Source: Gracilibacillus lacisalsi DSM 19029
GTDB lineage: Bacteria; Bacillota; Bacilli; Bacillales; Amphibacillaceae
Length of the DNA stretch: 64,000 bases
Reading direction: 5' to 3'
NCBI RefSeq assembly: GCF_000377765.1
Contig: NZ_KB898663.1
Location: 372,001-436,000, forward strand
Below, in pieces: positions 9,699 to 18,632 of the stretch (positions within the stretch are counted from its first letter, which is position 1; each line of letters opens with the position of its first letter). The notes under the pieces were generated by a model. The model saw nothing but the letters and a program-made list of their open reading frames with translations, did not search any database and had not been told where the DNA came from. The translations under genes and the position numbers were made by a program.

Positions 9699-9806
9699 GT
9701 TAAACTTGATATCTAAACTCAGATTCTATTCTATTGTTCCATTAACTGTAAAGCCTTTGATCAACTTCATGATGATCTAGGTTCCCCCACTACCGATAAA
9801 CCAGAA

Positions 9807-12800
9807 CTACTCTTTTATTTCACTTGGTACATTTTCAAGTAATGCATCATATTCTTCCTCTGTAATTGGTAAAACGGTACCATGACGTGGATGACTAGGT
9901 AAATCATAATCTTCGGCTACTGTCCATTCTCCGGAATCTAAATCGGTTGTTTCAAAAGGTACATAGCCTTGGCCTCCAAACTCGTCAATAAATAAATACC
10001 ATTTTTCTTCTGTGTTGGACTTAAATATTGCTGGTCCTTCCCCTTGGCTAATCGTTCCTTTACCAATTCCTTCTGTAATCATTTCAAAATCAGGGTCAAG
10101 TACAGAATCTCCTACCTCTTGGAAAATAAATTTACCATTTGGTGACGTATCTTCATTGTTAACTCGTTCATCCTTTGTGAATCGATAAATCTTATCATCA
10201 TGCTCAACCATTGTTGTGTCAATAATCGAGTAACCATAATCCAAGTAAACCTCAGGTTCACTAAATGTATGGAAGTCTCTTGTTGTTGTATACATCATAC
10301 GTTGATAACTATCTCCTGAGTTTCTATCTTCTTCACTGTCATACAGTTTCGATGCCCAGAATACGACATACTTACCGATCGTATCATCATAAAAGATCTC
10401 TGGGGCCCACGTATTTCCTGCCTCCTCAGGCGCTACCTCTACTAATCGTTGTTCTGACCAATTCACCAGATCAGTCGACTCCCAAACCATGATTGACCTG
10501 CTGCCTTCTGTTTGCGCTCTATTCCAATCCCAATTACCATTGATTTTTAAATCAGTCGCAATCATGTAAAATTTATCGCCTTCTGGAGAACGAATAATAA
10601 ACGGATCTCTTAAACCTTTTTCGCCTAATTTAGATGTGATGACGGGATCTCCATCATTAAGTTGCTGCCAGTGAAGAGGGTCATTTCCTTCACTCAAGGC
10701 AAAATATATTTGTTCTCCATTTTCGGAACCTTCACCGGTAAAATAACTAAACAAATATCCTTGATAATCGAGTGGTTCGGGCATTTCTTTTACATTTGCC
10801 ACAAATTCTTTGGTTGCTTTCTTACCATTGAGTGCTACAGTCGCTGCTAATGTTACTTCTACGTCGCCTTCTCCATGTTCAGGGCGTGTCACTTCACCTG
10901 TTGTCGTGATAACAGATGGATCTTCTGACTCCCAAGAGATAGTTGTTTCGTGCTTTCCTTCGATTGGTAATGTCAAATTACCACGGACATCATCAATATT
11001 ATAAACTTTTAACGCCTCTGCTGCTTCTTTTACTAAATCTTTATCTTTGTTCTTGTCTTTTTTACTTTTGTCTTTCTCCTTATCTTTATTTTTGTTCTTA
11101 TCTTTTTTACTTTTGTCCTTCTCTTTATTTTTTTCTGCTGGACTAGCACCTGTAATAATATCAATTCCATCCAGCACAAAGTTACCAGCTTTCACTACTA
11201 TTTTAGCTGTATGCTTCTGCTTTTTCAGACCTCGAATGTGATAAGAGGTTTGTCTGTCTCCTCTTGGATATACTCGATAATCCTCCTCCACTAATTGATC
11301 ATCAATATACACATCTATTAATGCGTCAGATGTTGCCCCAAATAGATTAAAGCCATTTCCTTTAAAATCAAAGAGTATCATATCTTCACTTTCTTCAGGT
11401 GTACTGTAAATGTTGACACCGCGATAATCCATATATTGTTCTTTTGCTTCATTGTCACCTAAAGAAACTTTTAACGTATGGGCTTTATCTTCTAACCCTC
11501 TGACTGAATATCTGATACCATCATCCTCTACGTCAAAATTATCGACACTTTCACCATCCAATTCCACATGGTAAGTGGTTTCATTTTCTGCACCTGCAAG
11601 ATAATCAATTCCCGTACCTGTGAAGTTGATGAAGATATAAGGATTATCGTTAAAGTCAGCCCAAGCATTAGTGCTGTTAGCCCCCCAGGTGTTGCCATTC
11701 TCACGGTATGCATACACTGTATTTTCCTCATTTCCAATTTCTGAATCATCAGCTATTGCAGTAAAGTCATTGGGAGCTAATGTTGTTACTGCTTCAAAGT
11801 CAATCGGATCATCTGTCTCTATTTCAGCTCGAACAAAACTTGTATAAGCTTCTTTAGCAACCACTTTAAGTGTGTGCTCAGTTTCTTCCAGATCTGTCGC
11901 TTCCCAAACCTTTTTCACGATCGAACTATTATTCAAATAATTAGCTTCACCGACAAGTTCACCGTCTAAATAAATATCTGCCGTACCATTCGACGGATTT
12001 GCTTCACCATACAATCGGATAGCATTTCCTTTAAAGGTAATGTCAAAGGAATCACCATCATTTCCCCAAGCGTTACCACTATTAGAGCCCCAATCTCCTG
12101 AATAGTAAACCTTGTTTAATGTTCCTTGCTGATTGGTAGTATCGGTATGCTCCACAGTAATGCCATTCCAAACCGGATAGTCACTTGATGCGCTCATTTG
12201 TGTACGATTATAGTGTCCATATCCAGCCTGAATAAATTCCCAGTCACCAACATATCCAATTGGGTTCCACTGATCATCGTTTTCTAATGCCTCTTCCTCT
12301 GTGTCGTAAATTTTACCTTGCGCATTATCCAGTTTCAATGATTCATATGCATAACCTTTAATTGGCTCAATTTTTAAATTATCGATAAGTGTTTCGTAAT
12401 AACCTGAGCCTAATGTCACTCTACCAGACATGACAGTTGAATCCTCATCCGTGTAAGAGGCTATTTCTTCATCATCAAGATAAAGGGTAAAGATATTTCC
12501 TTTCGCTTCAAATGCTAAGTTGTGCCATATAGTATTATCAAATGACTCTACTGTTCCTTCTTCAACCACATCACCAAGTTTCAAAATCTCATACTTTCCA
12601 TCCTTGTAGATCCGGGCATTATACGGTGCCTGAGAGTCAGACCAGTCAGATTTTACTTGGCGAACACCAATTAAAGCATAATTCTCTCTGCCTTCTGCTT
12701 CTGGCGTATGCGTATCTAATAAAAAGTCATATGATACTTTATAATTTGCCCAGCGGAAATCTCCGATATTGGTGTTAGGATTAACATTTGCTTCAGATCC

Positions 12801-14723
12801 GTCTGTTCCACCCCAAACAGCCCAATCTGCTCCGATAATATCTGGTGTGATTTTTTGTTGCAGCATACTACCGTGTTCTTCTGCGTCTGGGATTTCGCGT
12901 TTTGTTCTTTCAAAGCTACCACTTTCCACCGGTTTTGTTGCTTCTTTCACTACCTCAAAAGCACCGATTTGATCAGTTGTATACCTTGGTGTACCTCCAC
13001 GTCGTTCTATATAGTCTCTCCCTTGTTCATCTTCAGGATATTCATCATACTCAAAATCATCTGTGTAAGGCAAAGGCATAATCGTATCTTCTGATAAATC
13101 TACCGGATCGGATTGATAAGCAAAATCATCGATTTCCGTTTCTTTATCTAACGTAGAAATGGTCAAGATCGAATAAGGTTTTACCTCAATCTCATACGTT
13201 CCATCTTCCGGTTGAATGTTTTCTATGTGTTGAAACCAATTTTCATCATAATCTTGTCCTTCTTCAGGCCCACGAGTCTCCCAAACAAATACTTCCGCAT
13301 CCTCTTTTCCATCCAAGTTTTCTAATTCAATCGTATATTTACGTGTGTCTTTCGTGTTGTTGGCAAATACAGTAGTGTAATCGTCTGTTTCTGGATCTTT
13401 CAATGTCATATAATTATGGGTACTGGTGTCTACATCTACTCCTCCGTCAAAGAAATTACCATCACTGTACGTGGCATTCTTTATATATTGCCATCTTTCA
13501 TTTTCCTTTGTGGAAGGATCATCATAGCCAACAAAATTCATGACATGTCTGACACCCTGAAGGCCACCATCTACTTCATAAAAACCTGACCAAGGATCAA
13601 ATGCACTAATTAAATGCTTTGGATTGTATTGTGCACCTTGGTAAAAAGCAGCAACAGACGGTTGAAAATCAAATGAAACTGCATTTAACGGCAGATTGCC
13701 TGCTCCTTCCCACGAATAGACAGAGATGATCCGTGATGTCACATCTATAATACCGCCACGTCCACCAAGGCCATTGTAATGTGGTTCCATGTTCTCACGA
13801 TATCTAGCATTAATCATAGGTGCGATCCCTTCTGAAACCCAAAGCTCTTTTGGTTCTTTACCTTCTGCAATTAATTGGTCTTGTAATTCTGAAAGTTCAT
13901 TAGAACCTGTCAGACCATAATGAGAACTGATCACATCAATTTCATCAATCAAGTCAGGGTTATCTAATAACGTACCACTAATTGTCTCGGTATCCCGATA
14001 TCCATCTGCAGCAACTAGCTTTATATCTTGATAATCTTCTTCATAATTGGGTTCTTCCTTTATTCTGGAAGTAAAATACTCAAGCCATTCTACATCAATT
14101 CTTCCATTACCATTTTGTGCTCTCTCATTTTGCGATATGCCGATATAATCTAATTGGAAGCCATACTCTTCATTAACAGCATCGATCGTTTGTTTGTACC
14201 ACTGATAGCGATTTTCATAATCTTGATTAGCTACACCATTCCAAGTCCAGCGAGGTTCACCCCATCGTAAAATCTCGGTTGTGATTGCTGGATTAATGGA
14301 TTTCGCGTCTGCAGCAAATTGAAAGCCTGCACCTCTTAATACATTGGCAGGTTCATCTTCGTAACGCATTGTTGCTGGTTCTGTACCAGAGGAAGAATTG
14401 ATATCTCCACCTAATTCTACTTTTACATGAGTTAATCCTGCCCCTGTCTCTTTATTAAATAGTTGATTCATAATCTCCCAGTATTTTTCCGGGTGTTCTT
14501 CTTTGTAATCGAGTAATAAGCGTGAAGTATTATTGCCTGATACCGTACCAAAACCTTTAAAACGATTGTGTTCATCTACATCATTACCATCGATCGTTAT
14601 TGTTTTTGTTATTTCTTCTGCTTGCGACTGATTGATTCCGATCAGTGTCCCAAACCCTAGTAAAAACAGTGTTATAGCTAACAGTCTAATAAGTTGTTTA
14701 AAAGTGCTCCTTCTACCTGTCAT
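9807..14723 (-). CDS. Secreted multimodular glycosidase: GH59-like plus GH43
   Basis: A 1638-residue protein with a signal peptide (LIRLLAITLFLLGFGTLIGI, cut after SQA near 35). Residues 40-550 resemble GH59 galactocerebrosidases: RFKGFGTVSG, KVELGGD, candidate acid/base E200 in SQNER and nucleophile E298 in WVSEG. Residues 555-785 look like the lectin-like C-terminal domain of that family. Three jelly-roll-like modules follow (about 785-1190), each ending in a HTLKV/HTAKI strand, then a Lys/Asp linker (1197-1226), a bacterial Ig-like module, and a C-terminal GH43 domain (about 1318-1630) with candidate D1373, D1502 and E1562. Joint galactosidase and exo-glycosidase action on a galactan side-chain polymer is inferred. 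No LPXTG or S-layer anchor is visible. GH30 is an alternative class for the first domain. Confidence 0.85.
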   Translation of the reverse strand: MTGRRSTFKQLIRLLAITLFLLGFGTLIGINQSQAEEITKTITIDGNDVDEHNRFKGFGTVSGNNTSRLLLDYKEEHPEKYWEIMNQLFNKETGAGLTHVKVELGGDINSSSGTEPATMRYEDEPANVLRGAGFQFAADAKSINPAITTEILRWGEPRWTWNGVANQDYENRYQWYKQTIDAVNEEYGFQLDYIGISQNERAQNGNGRIDVEWLEYFTSRIKEEPNYEEDYQDIKLVAADGYRDTETISGTLLDNPDLIDEIDVISSHYGLTGSNELSELQDQLIAEGKEPKELWVSEGIAPMINARYRENMEPHYNGLGGRGGIIDVTSRIISVYSWEGAGNLPLNAVSFDFQPSVAAFYQGAQYNPKHLISAFDPWSGFYEVDGGLQGVRHVMNFVGYDDPSTKENERWQYIKNATYSDGNFFDGGVDVDTSTHNYMTLKDPETDDYTTVFANNTKDTRKYTIELENLDGKEDAEVFVWETRGPEEGQDYDENWFQHIENIQPEDGTYEIEVKPYSILTISTLDKETEIDDFAYQSDPVDLSEDTIMPLPYTDDFEYDEYPEDEQGRDYIERRGGTPRYTTDQIGAFEVVKEATKPVESGSFERTKREIPDAEEHGSMLQQKITPDIIGADWAVWGGTDGSEANVNPNTNIGDFRWANYKVSYDFLLDTHTPEAEGRENYALIGVRQVKSDWSDSQAPYNARIYKDGKYEILKLGDVVEEGTVESFDNTIWHNLAFEAKGNIFTLYLDDEEIASYTDEDSTVMSGRVTLGSGYYETLIDNLKIEPIKGYAYESLKLDNAQGKIYDTEEEALENDDQWNPIGYVGDWEFIQAGYGHYNRTQMSASSDYPVWNGITVEHTDTTNQQGTLNKVYYSGDWGSNSGNAWGNDGDSFDITFKGNAIRLYGEANPSNGTADIYLDGELVGEANYLNNSSIVKKVWEATDLEETEHTLKVVAKEAYTSFVRAEIETDDPIDFEAVTTLAPNDFTAIADDSEIGNEENTVYAYRENGNTWGANSTNAWADFNDNPYIFINFTGTGIDYLAGAENETTYHVELDGESVDNFDVEDDGIRYSVRGLEDKAHTLKVSLGDNEAKEQYMDYRGVNIYSTPEESEDMILFDFKGNGFNLFGATSDALIDVYIDDQLVEEDYRVYPRGDRQTSYHIRGLKKQKHTAKIVVKAGNFVLDGIDIITGASPAEKNKEKDKSKKDKNKNKDKEKDKSKKDKNKDKDLVKEAAEALKVYNIDDVRGNLTLPIEGKHETTISWESEDPSVITTTGEVTRPEHGEGDVEVTLAATVALNGKKATKEFVANVKEMPEPLDYQGYLFSYFTGEGSENGEQIYFALSEGNDPLHWQQLNDGDPVITSKLGEKGLRDPFIIRSPEGDKFYMIATDLKINGNWDWNRAQTEGSRSIMVWESTDLVNWSEQRLVEVAPEEAGNTWAPEIFYDDTIGKYVVFWASKLYDSEEDRNSGDSYQRMMYTTTRDFHTFSEPEVYLDYGYSIIDTTMVEHDDKIYRFTKDERVNNEDTSPNGKFIFQEVGDSVLDPDFEMITEGIGKGTISQGEGPAIFKSNTEEKWYLFIDEFGGQGYVPFETTDLDSGEWTVAEDYDLPSHPRHGTVLPITEEEYDALLENVPSEIKE

Positions 14724-14758
14724 GTTCCACCATTCCTTTCAAAGGTATTTAGTCCCAT
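14720..14758 (-). CDS. Possible 12-residue leader peptide coupled to the GH59-GH43 gene
   Basis: The frame MGLNTFERNGGT starts at an ATG six bases after GAGAGG (14765-14770). Its TGA overlaps the ATG of the large enzyme gene as ATGA, so ribosomes finishing it could restart on the enzyme. Only the ribosome binding site and the overlap support it; no homology is known. Confidence 0.3.
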   Translation of the reverse strand: MGLNTFERNGGT

Positions 14759-14830
14759 CACATTCCTCTCTTACATCGTTGACTATGTATTGTCATGCTG
14801 TGAAAGATACAATACCTCCTTCCATAACTA

Positions 14831-14845
14831 TGGATACGCTTACAT
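14831..14845 (-). promoter_or_regulatory. cre site (CcpA box) upstream of the GH59-GH43 gene
   Basis: On the minus strand ATGTAAGCGTATCCA matches the cre consensus WTGNAANCGNWNNCW at every defined position. It lies about 110 bp before the ATG, so glucose repression of the secreted enzyme is likely. Between it and the gene a strong GGAAGGAGG (about 14816-14824) has no obvious start codon at the right distance. Confidence 0.7.
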
Positions 14846-14995
14846 TATTTCATACAAGCTCTTGGCTTTTTGATAATATTTTTACTATTTTTATTGTTAA
14901 TTTGACATTTTAACAATTAAACCTATTAATTTATTTGTGGAATAAGGCACATTGCTTGCGAGTATTCGCTGTATAGTCATTTTTATCCGTATCAT

Positions 14996-15031
14996 AAAAA
15001 AACAGCCAAACCGAAAGATTTGACTGTTTTT
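14996..15031 (-). terminator. Intrinsic terminator after the small unknown gene
   Basis: On the minus strand AAACAGTCAAA and TTTGGCTGTTT pair with one G:U around an eight-base loop and are followed by a run of T. It begins three bases past the stop codon. Confidence 0.85.
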
Positions 15032-15033
15032 CT

Positions 15034-15405
15034 TTATCTTATAACCATTGGTCCAATTAACATTTCAATTTCTTTACCTAATAATAATTTACAGATATGA
15101 TCATAGCTAACTTCTTTATAGGTTGCTAAAATTTGTTTTACTTTATCCAGAGAATGTTCCTCTTTTAATTTTTCTATTTCTCTTTCATAAATTGACAATA
15201 CATAGCTATCCTGCACTTTTGGTAAAAAACCACTTGGGTCTTCATCCATAATCAGACAGCCTAAATATTGAAAACTGTATTGTAACTGACGTGTCAGTGT
15301 TATAATATTTTTGAATTGTTCAAATTGATCTGGATCTTCTGCTTTTAACTGTTCAATCGCAACTTGAATATCTTGTAAATGCTGTTTACTTGCTGAAATA
15401 AGCAT
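15034..15405 (-). CDS. Conserved-looking small protein of unknown function
   Basis: I do not recognise this 123-residue protein. It is mostly helical by composition, with no signal peptide or membrane segment. It starts MLISASKQHLQDIQVAIEQL and ends in a hydrophobic stretch (EMLIGPMVIR). I placed the start at the ATG of 15405, because AAGGAG lies seven bases upstream; a longer frame would start without such a site. It follows the thioesterase gene by 11 bp, so the two probably share a transcript that ends at the hairpin just downstream. Confidence 0.7.
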   Translation of the reverse strand: MLISASKQHLQDIQVAIEQLKAEDPDQFEQFKNIITLTRQLQYSFQYLGCLIMDEDPSGFLPKVQDSYVLSIYEREIEKLKEEHSLDKVKQILATYKEVSYDHICKLLLGKEIEMLIGPMVIR

Positions 15406-15416
15406 AATCCCTCTCC

Positions 15417-15932
15417 TTAATCCCATGGTTTTTCTAATGATATATTCGAAATTAACTCTTTATTTTGTTGTCTCTTCATATCTCTAATTTTCACTCGTTC
15501 ACTACTTGTTTCATATAAATATTTCTCTTCATCTGTTTCCGGTTCTACTTTTGGAACTGGCACTGGTTTTTTGTCAAGCCCGATAGCAACAAATGTAAAG
15601 AATGCTGTTGCCGCAAAACGTCTTTCTCCTGTATCTAAATCCTCGGCAATTACCTTACAGAAAATTTCCATTGAACTTGTACCTGTATATGTCACAAAAG
15701 ACTCGATACAAACAGAATCTGACTGACGAATAGGAGCAATAAAATGAACAGAATCTGTTGATGCAGTAACACACTCTTTAATTCGTGAATGTCTTCTTGC
15801 CGAAAGTGTCGCACATCCGTCCATTTTTTTCATTAACACACCACCAAAAAGTGAATGATAATTATTTAAATCGTTAATCAAAACTTGGTCAGTCTGGACA
15901 ACGCGTGTTTCTCTCATTTTCTTTGTTTCCAT
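15417..15932 (-). CDS. Acyl-CoA thioesterase, hotdog fold (YkhA-like)
   Basis: A 171-residue single hotdog domain with the family features NHHSLFGG-like segment NNYHSLFGGVLMKKMD, then a STDSVHFIAPIRQSDSV strand and FFTFVAIG. Such enzymes hydrolyse long or branched acyl-CoAs in the cytoplasm. The longest frame begins 32 codons earlier, but the ATG at 15932 is preceded by AGGGGTG and gives the family's usual N-terminus. Downstream lies the small unknown gene, probably in the same transcript. Confidence 0.88.
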   Translation of the reverse strand: METKKMRETRVVQTDQVLINDLNNYHSLFGGVLMKKMDGCATLSARRHSRIKECVTASTDSVHFIAPIRQSDSVCIESFVTYTGTSSMEIFCKVIAEDLDTGERRFAATAFFTFVAIGLDKKPVPVPKVEPETDEEKYLYETSSERVKIRDMKRQQNKELISNISLEKPWD

Positions 15933-16043
15933 ATTGTCACCCCTGCTACTTTTCTCTTTTTTCTCCCGTACTACTAAATTATAATTCCCGAAAGCGACTA
16001 AAGTACAATTCCGATCTAGTATGCTCAAGATAACAAAAATGTA

Positions 16044-16057
16044 TGTAAACGGTTAGA
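16044..16057. promoter_or_regulatory. Possible cre-like site upstream of the thioesterase gene
   Basis: TGTAAACGGTTAGA differs from TGWAANCGNTNWCA at one position. It lies about 110 bp before the thioesterase start. No adjoining promoter was recognised, so this is weak. Confidence 0.3.
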
Positions 16058-16140
16058 AATGGAATATAATCATTTTTAGAATTTTGGCATAAAGAATGAT
16101 TGGTCTTAATTGTCCGTCTTATACTAACTGATAGCACAAA

Positions 16141-16168
16141 AATAACCTGCCCCTAAGGACAGGTTCCA
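16141..16168 (-). terminator. Intrinsic terminator overlapping the end of the LysR gene
   Basis: On the minus strand AACCTGTCC, TTA, GGGGCAGGTT then ATTTTT form a compact hairpin with a T tail. The LysR stop codon lies inside the loop. Confidence 0.85.
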
Positions 16169-17055
16169 TTCTCTTTTTGCTGTACTAGTTTCTCTTTCGT
16201 AAAAGTAATAAAATGTTTATTAATTTGTGATAGATAGGCATCTTTTTTCCAAATAAACGCAAGGTTCCAAGGAATGGCCGGGTTAACAACGGGGATCCTA
16301 TTGATATTCTTCGTAAATGATTGACTTGTACTATCTGGTAAAAGCGTAACACCTAAATTCGTTGCTACCATTTCCTCTAAAAAGTCAATTTGTGATGTTT
16401 CGGAAACAATCTTTGGTTCAAAGCCAGCTTTCTTACATGCTTGGATGATAATATATCTTGACTCGAAATCTTGGTTAAACATTATAAATGACTCTTCTTG
16501 TAAATCTTGTACTTTGATTTGTTTTAAATTTGCTAATGCGTGTTGACTAGAGACGACTAGATTTAAATTATCTTCGACAAAGGTATAATAGTCTGCCGAA
16601 AGATGATCATTCAGGACTACAACACCACAATCCAGTTCCCCATCTAACACCTTATCTTCAATCACCTTTGATCCATTTTCTTCTAAATGAAACGTAACAC
16701 CAGGATAACGTTGATGAAAATCAGTAATTAACTGAGAAAAAAAGAAGGAATTAACGACAGTTGGTAAGCCAATACGTACATGATCAGTTTTTAATGTCCG
16801 TATTTGATCGATTTCCTGCTCCATTTCTATTATTTGATCTGCAATTTTTGTTGCATGTTTATGCAGTACTTTCCCAGCATCTGTAAGTGTAATTTTCTTT
16901 CTTGAACGGTGAAATAAAGCAACACCTAAGTCACTTTCTAACGTTTTTACAATTCGACTAAGTGCTGGCTGGGTAATATATAGGTTTTCTGCTGCTTGGG
17001 TAAAATTTTCAGTTTTACTTACTTCTAAAAAATATTGTAGGTGCTTGATATCCAA
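16153..17055 (-). CDS. LysR-family transcriptional regulator
   Basis: A 300-residue protein with a standard N-terminal winged helix-turn-helix (MDIKHLQYFLEVSKTENFTQ, then AAENLYITQPALSRIVKTLE) and a C-terminal periplasmic-binding-like effector domain (from about residue 90, VRIGLPTVVNSFF). Its overall look is close to the CidR/YwbI type of Bacillus, but the effector cannot be told from sequence. No divergent partner gene is present; the upstream gap holds a long hairpin and the GH1 terminator. Its target may be itself or a distant gene. Confidence 0.9.
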   Translation of the reverse strand: MDIKHLQYFLEVSKTENFTQAAENLYITQPALSRIVKTLESDLGVALFHRSRKKITLTDAGKVLHKHATKIADQIIEMEQEIDQIRTLKTDHVRIGLPTVVNSFFFSQLITDFHQRYPGVTFHLEENGSKVIEDKVLDGELDCGVVVLNDHLSADYYTFVEDNLNLVVSSQHALANLKQIKVQDLQEESFIMFNQDFESRYIIIQACKKAGFEPKIVSETSQIDFLEEMVATNLGVTLLPDSTSQSFTKNINRIPVVNPAIPWNLAFIWKKDAYLSQINKHFITFTKEKLVQQKENGTCP

Positions 17056-17082
17056 GCTAGATCCTCCTCTGATAATTTGTCA

Positions 17083-17147
17083 CGTCTGTAAAGAATCCCA
17101 CTTCAAGCTTCAAGTAACACAAGGAAGCTAAGTGCTGGGAACAGACG
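17083..17147. repeat. Long imperfect hairpin in the gap upstream of the LysR gene
   Basis: CGTCTGT (17083-17089) pairs with ACAGACG (17141-17147). Inside it TCCCA pairs with TGGGA, CTT with AAG, and AGCTTC with GAAGCT. Just beyond, AGTCTCACTTTA (about 17163-17174) is the reverse complement of a segment found in the repeats near 54.9 kb. It looks like one member of a dispersed intergenic repeat family. Confidence 0.55.
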
Positions 17148-17232
17148 CTAACACATGTTCATAGTCTCACTTTATACATAAATAATATCATATCTTGTAA
17201 AGTGATGTGGGATTGCCTTACTCTGATGTAAT

Positions 17233-17262
17233 AAAAAAGGACCTCCATTGAAGAAAGTCCTT
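17233..17262 (-). terminator. Intrinsic terminator after the GH1 gene
   Basis: On the minus strand AAGGAC and GTCCTT pair around a 13-base loop and are followed by TTTTATT. It lies seven bases past the stop codon and ends the AKR-CE7-GH1 operon. Confidence 0.8.
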
Positions 17263-17268
17263 ACTCTT

Positions 17269-18612
17269 TTAATTCTCAAACCAATTATTTGCGATGGTTT
17301 GCTTATACCAATAAAAGCTATCTTTTTTCGTTCGTTCTAATGTGCGGTAGTTGACGTGTACAATACCGAAACGCATCGTATAGCCTTCCGCCCATTCGAA
17401 GTTATCCATAAGTGACCAGGTAATATAACCTTTCACATTAACACCTGATGCGATTGCACGACTCAGTGCTGTTAAATGTTGCTGTAGATAATTAATACGC
17501 CCAGAGTCTTTTACACTACCATTTTCAGGTTCATCGTTATAACATGAACCATTTTCCGTAATATAAATGGGAATGTCACCATAGCTATTCTTAATACGCA
17601 TCAAAACGTTATAAAACCCTTCTGGGAAGATTGGCCAGCCGATATCAGTGCGATCATAATTCATTTCAACCATTTCCCAATCGAGCAATCCTTCATTTTC
17701 CTTATAACGGGCAATATGACCAGTGTAATAGTTAATACCAAGGAAATCTACTGGTTGATTGATCGTTTCCATATCGCCATCCTCTATGTCTAATTCGACA
17801 CCTTTTTTCTTAAACCAATCGACCATAAAGTCTGGATATGTTCCTTTAAATACTGGATCCATAAACCATTCGATATACCAACCGATTTCACGATTACATG
17901 CATCAATATCTTCTTGACGATTACTATAAGGCTCTAACCATGTCGTATTCGGCGCAAAGCCAATTTCGCCATCATTTCCAAGCTCACGGAATTTCTGTAC
18001 GGTTTTTCCGTGAGCTACCAGTAAGTGGTGAGAAATTTGCGTTGCTAATTGCAGATCTTGATTACCTGGTGCATGAACCCCGATGAAGTTGGATAAAAAG
18101 GAGATACACCATGGCTCATTTAATGTTAGCCATTTTTTGATTTTTCCAGAAAACTCTTGAAACATTAGTTCTGCATAACCTACAAATGCATCAATCGTTT
18201 CACGATTACCCCAGCCACCTTTATCCTGTAATGCTTGTGGCAAATCCCAGTGATAGAGCGTACACATTGGCTCAATCCCATTTTCTAATAATTTATCAAC
18301 TAAACGGTGATAATAGTCTAATCCTTCTTGGTTCACTTCACCTGTACCATTAGGAAAAATTCTCGGCCATGCTACCGAAAAACGATAAACATCAATGCCA
18401 AGGTCTTTCATTAACTCTACGTCTTCTTCATAACGGTGATAGCTGTCACAAGCTACATCTCCATTATCCCCATTTACGACGTTGCCAGGTGTTTTGGAAA
18501 ACGTATCCCAAATCGAAACACCTCGACCTCCTTTATCCGCTGCACCTTCGATTTGGTAAGATGCTGTAGCTGTACCCCATTGCATATCTTTCGGAAATTG
18601 AATAATTGCCAT
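17269..18612 (-). CDS. GH1 beta-glycosidase (beta-glucosidase or beta-mannosidase type)
   Basis: A full-length 447-residue GH1 enzyme. The acid/base is E166 in the motif TLNEPW and the nucleophile E353 in YITENG; QIEGA and the C-terminal WSLMDNFEWAEGY subsite motif are also present. There is no signal peptide, so it hydrolyses imported disaccharides in the cytoplasm. It is the last gene of an operon with an aldo-keto reductase and a CE7 esterase, behind a LacI-type operator like those of the mannan genes. Glucomannan-derived gluco- or mannobiose is therefore a plausible substrate; specificity within GH1 cannot be read here. Confidence 0.95.
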   Translation of the reverse strand: MAIIQFPKDMQWGTATASYQIEGAADKGGRGVSIWDTFSKTPGNVVNGDNGDVACDSYHRYEEDVELMKDLGIDVYRFSVAWPRIFPNGTGEVNQEGLDYYHRLVDKLLENGIEPMCTLYHWDLPQALQDKGGWGNRETIDAFVGYAELMFQEFSGKIKKWLTLNEPWCISFLSNFIGVHAPGNQDLQLATQISHHLLVAHGKTVQKFRELGNDGEIGFAPNTTWLEPYSNRQEDIDACNREIGWYIEWFMDPVFKGTYPDFMVDWFKKKGVELDIEDGDMETINQPVDFLGINYYTGHIARYKENEGLLDWEMVEMNYDRTDIGWPIFPEGFYNVLMRIKNSYGDIPIYITENGSCYNDEPENGSVKDSGRINYLQQHLTALSRAIASGVNVKGYITWSLMDNFEWAEGYTMRFGIVHVNYRTLERTKKDSFYWYKQTIANNWFEN

Positions 18613-18632
18613 TGTTATACCCCTCCAAATAT

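Noticed and set aside
10943-11241. Overlapping plus-strand frames rich in Cys, Phe and Leu
   Set aside because: They are the antisense of the Lys/Asp-rich linker of the GH59-GH43 protein.
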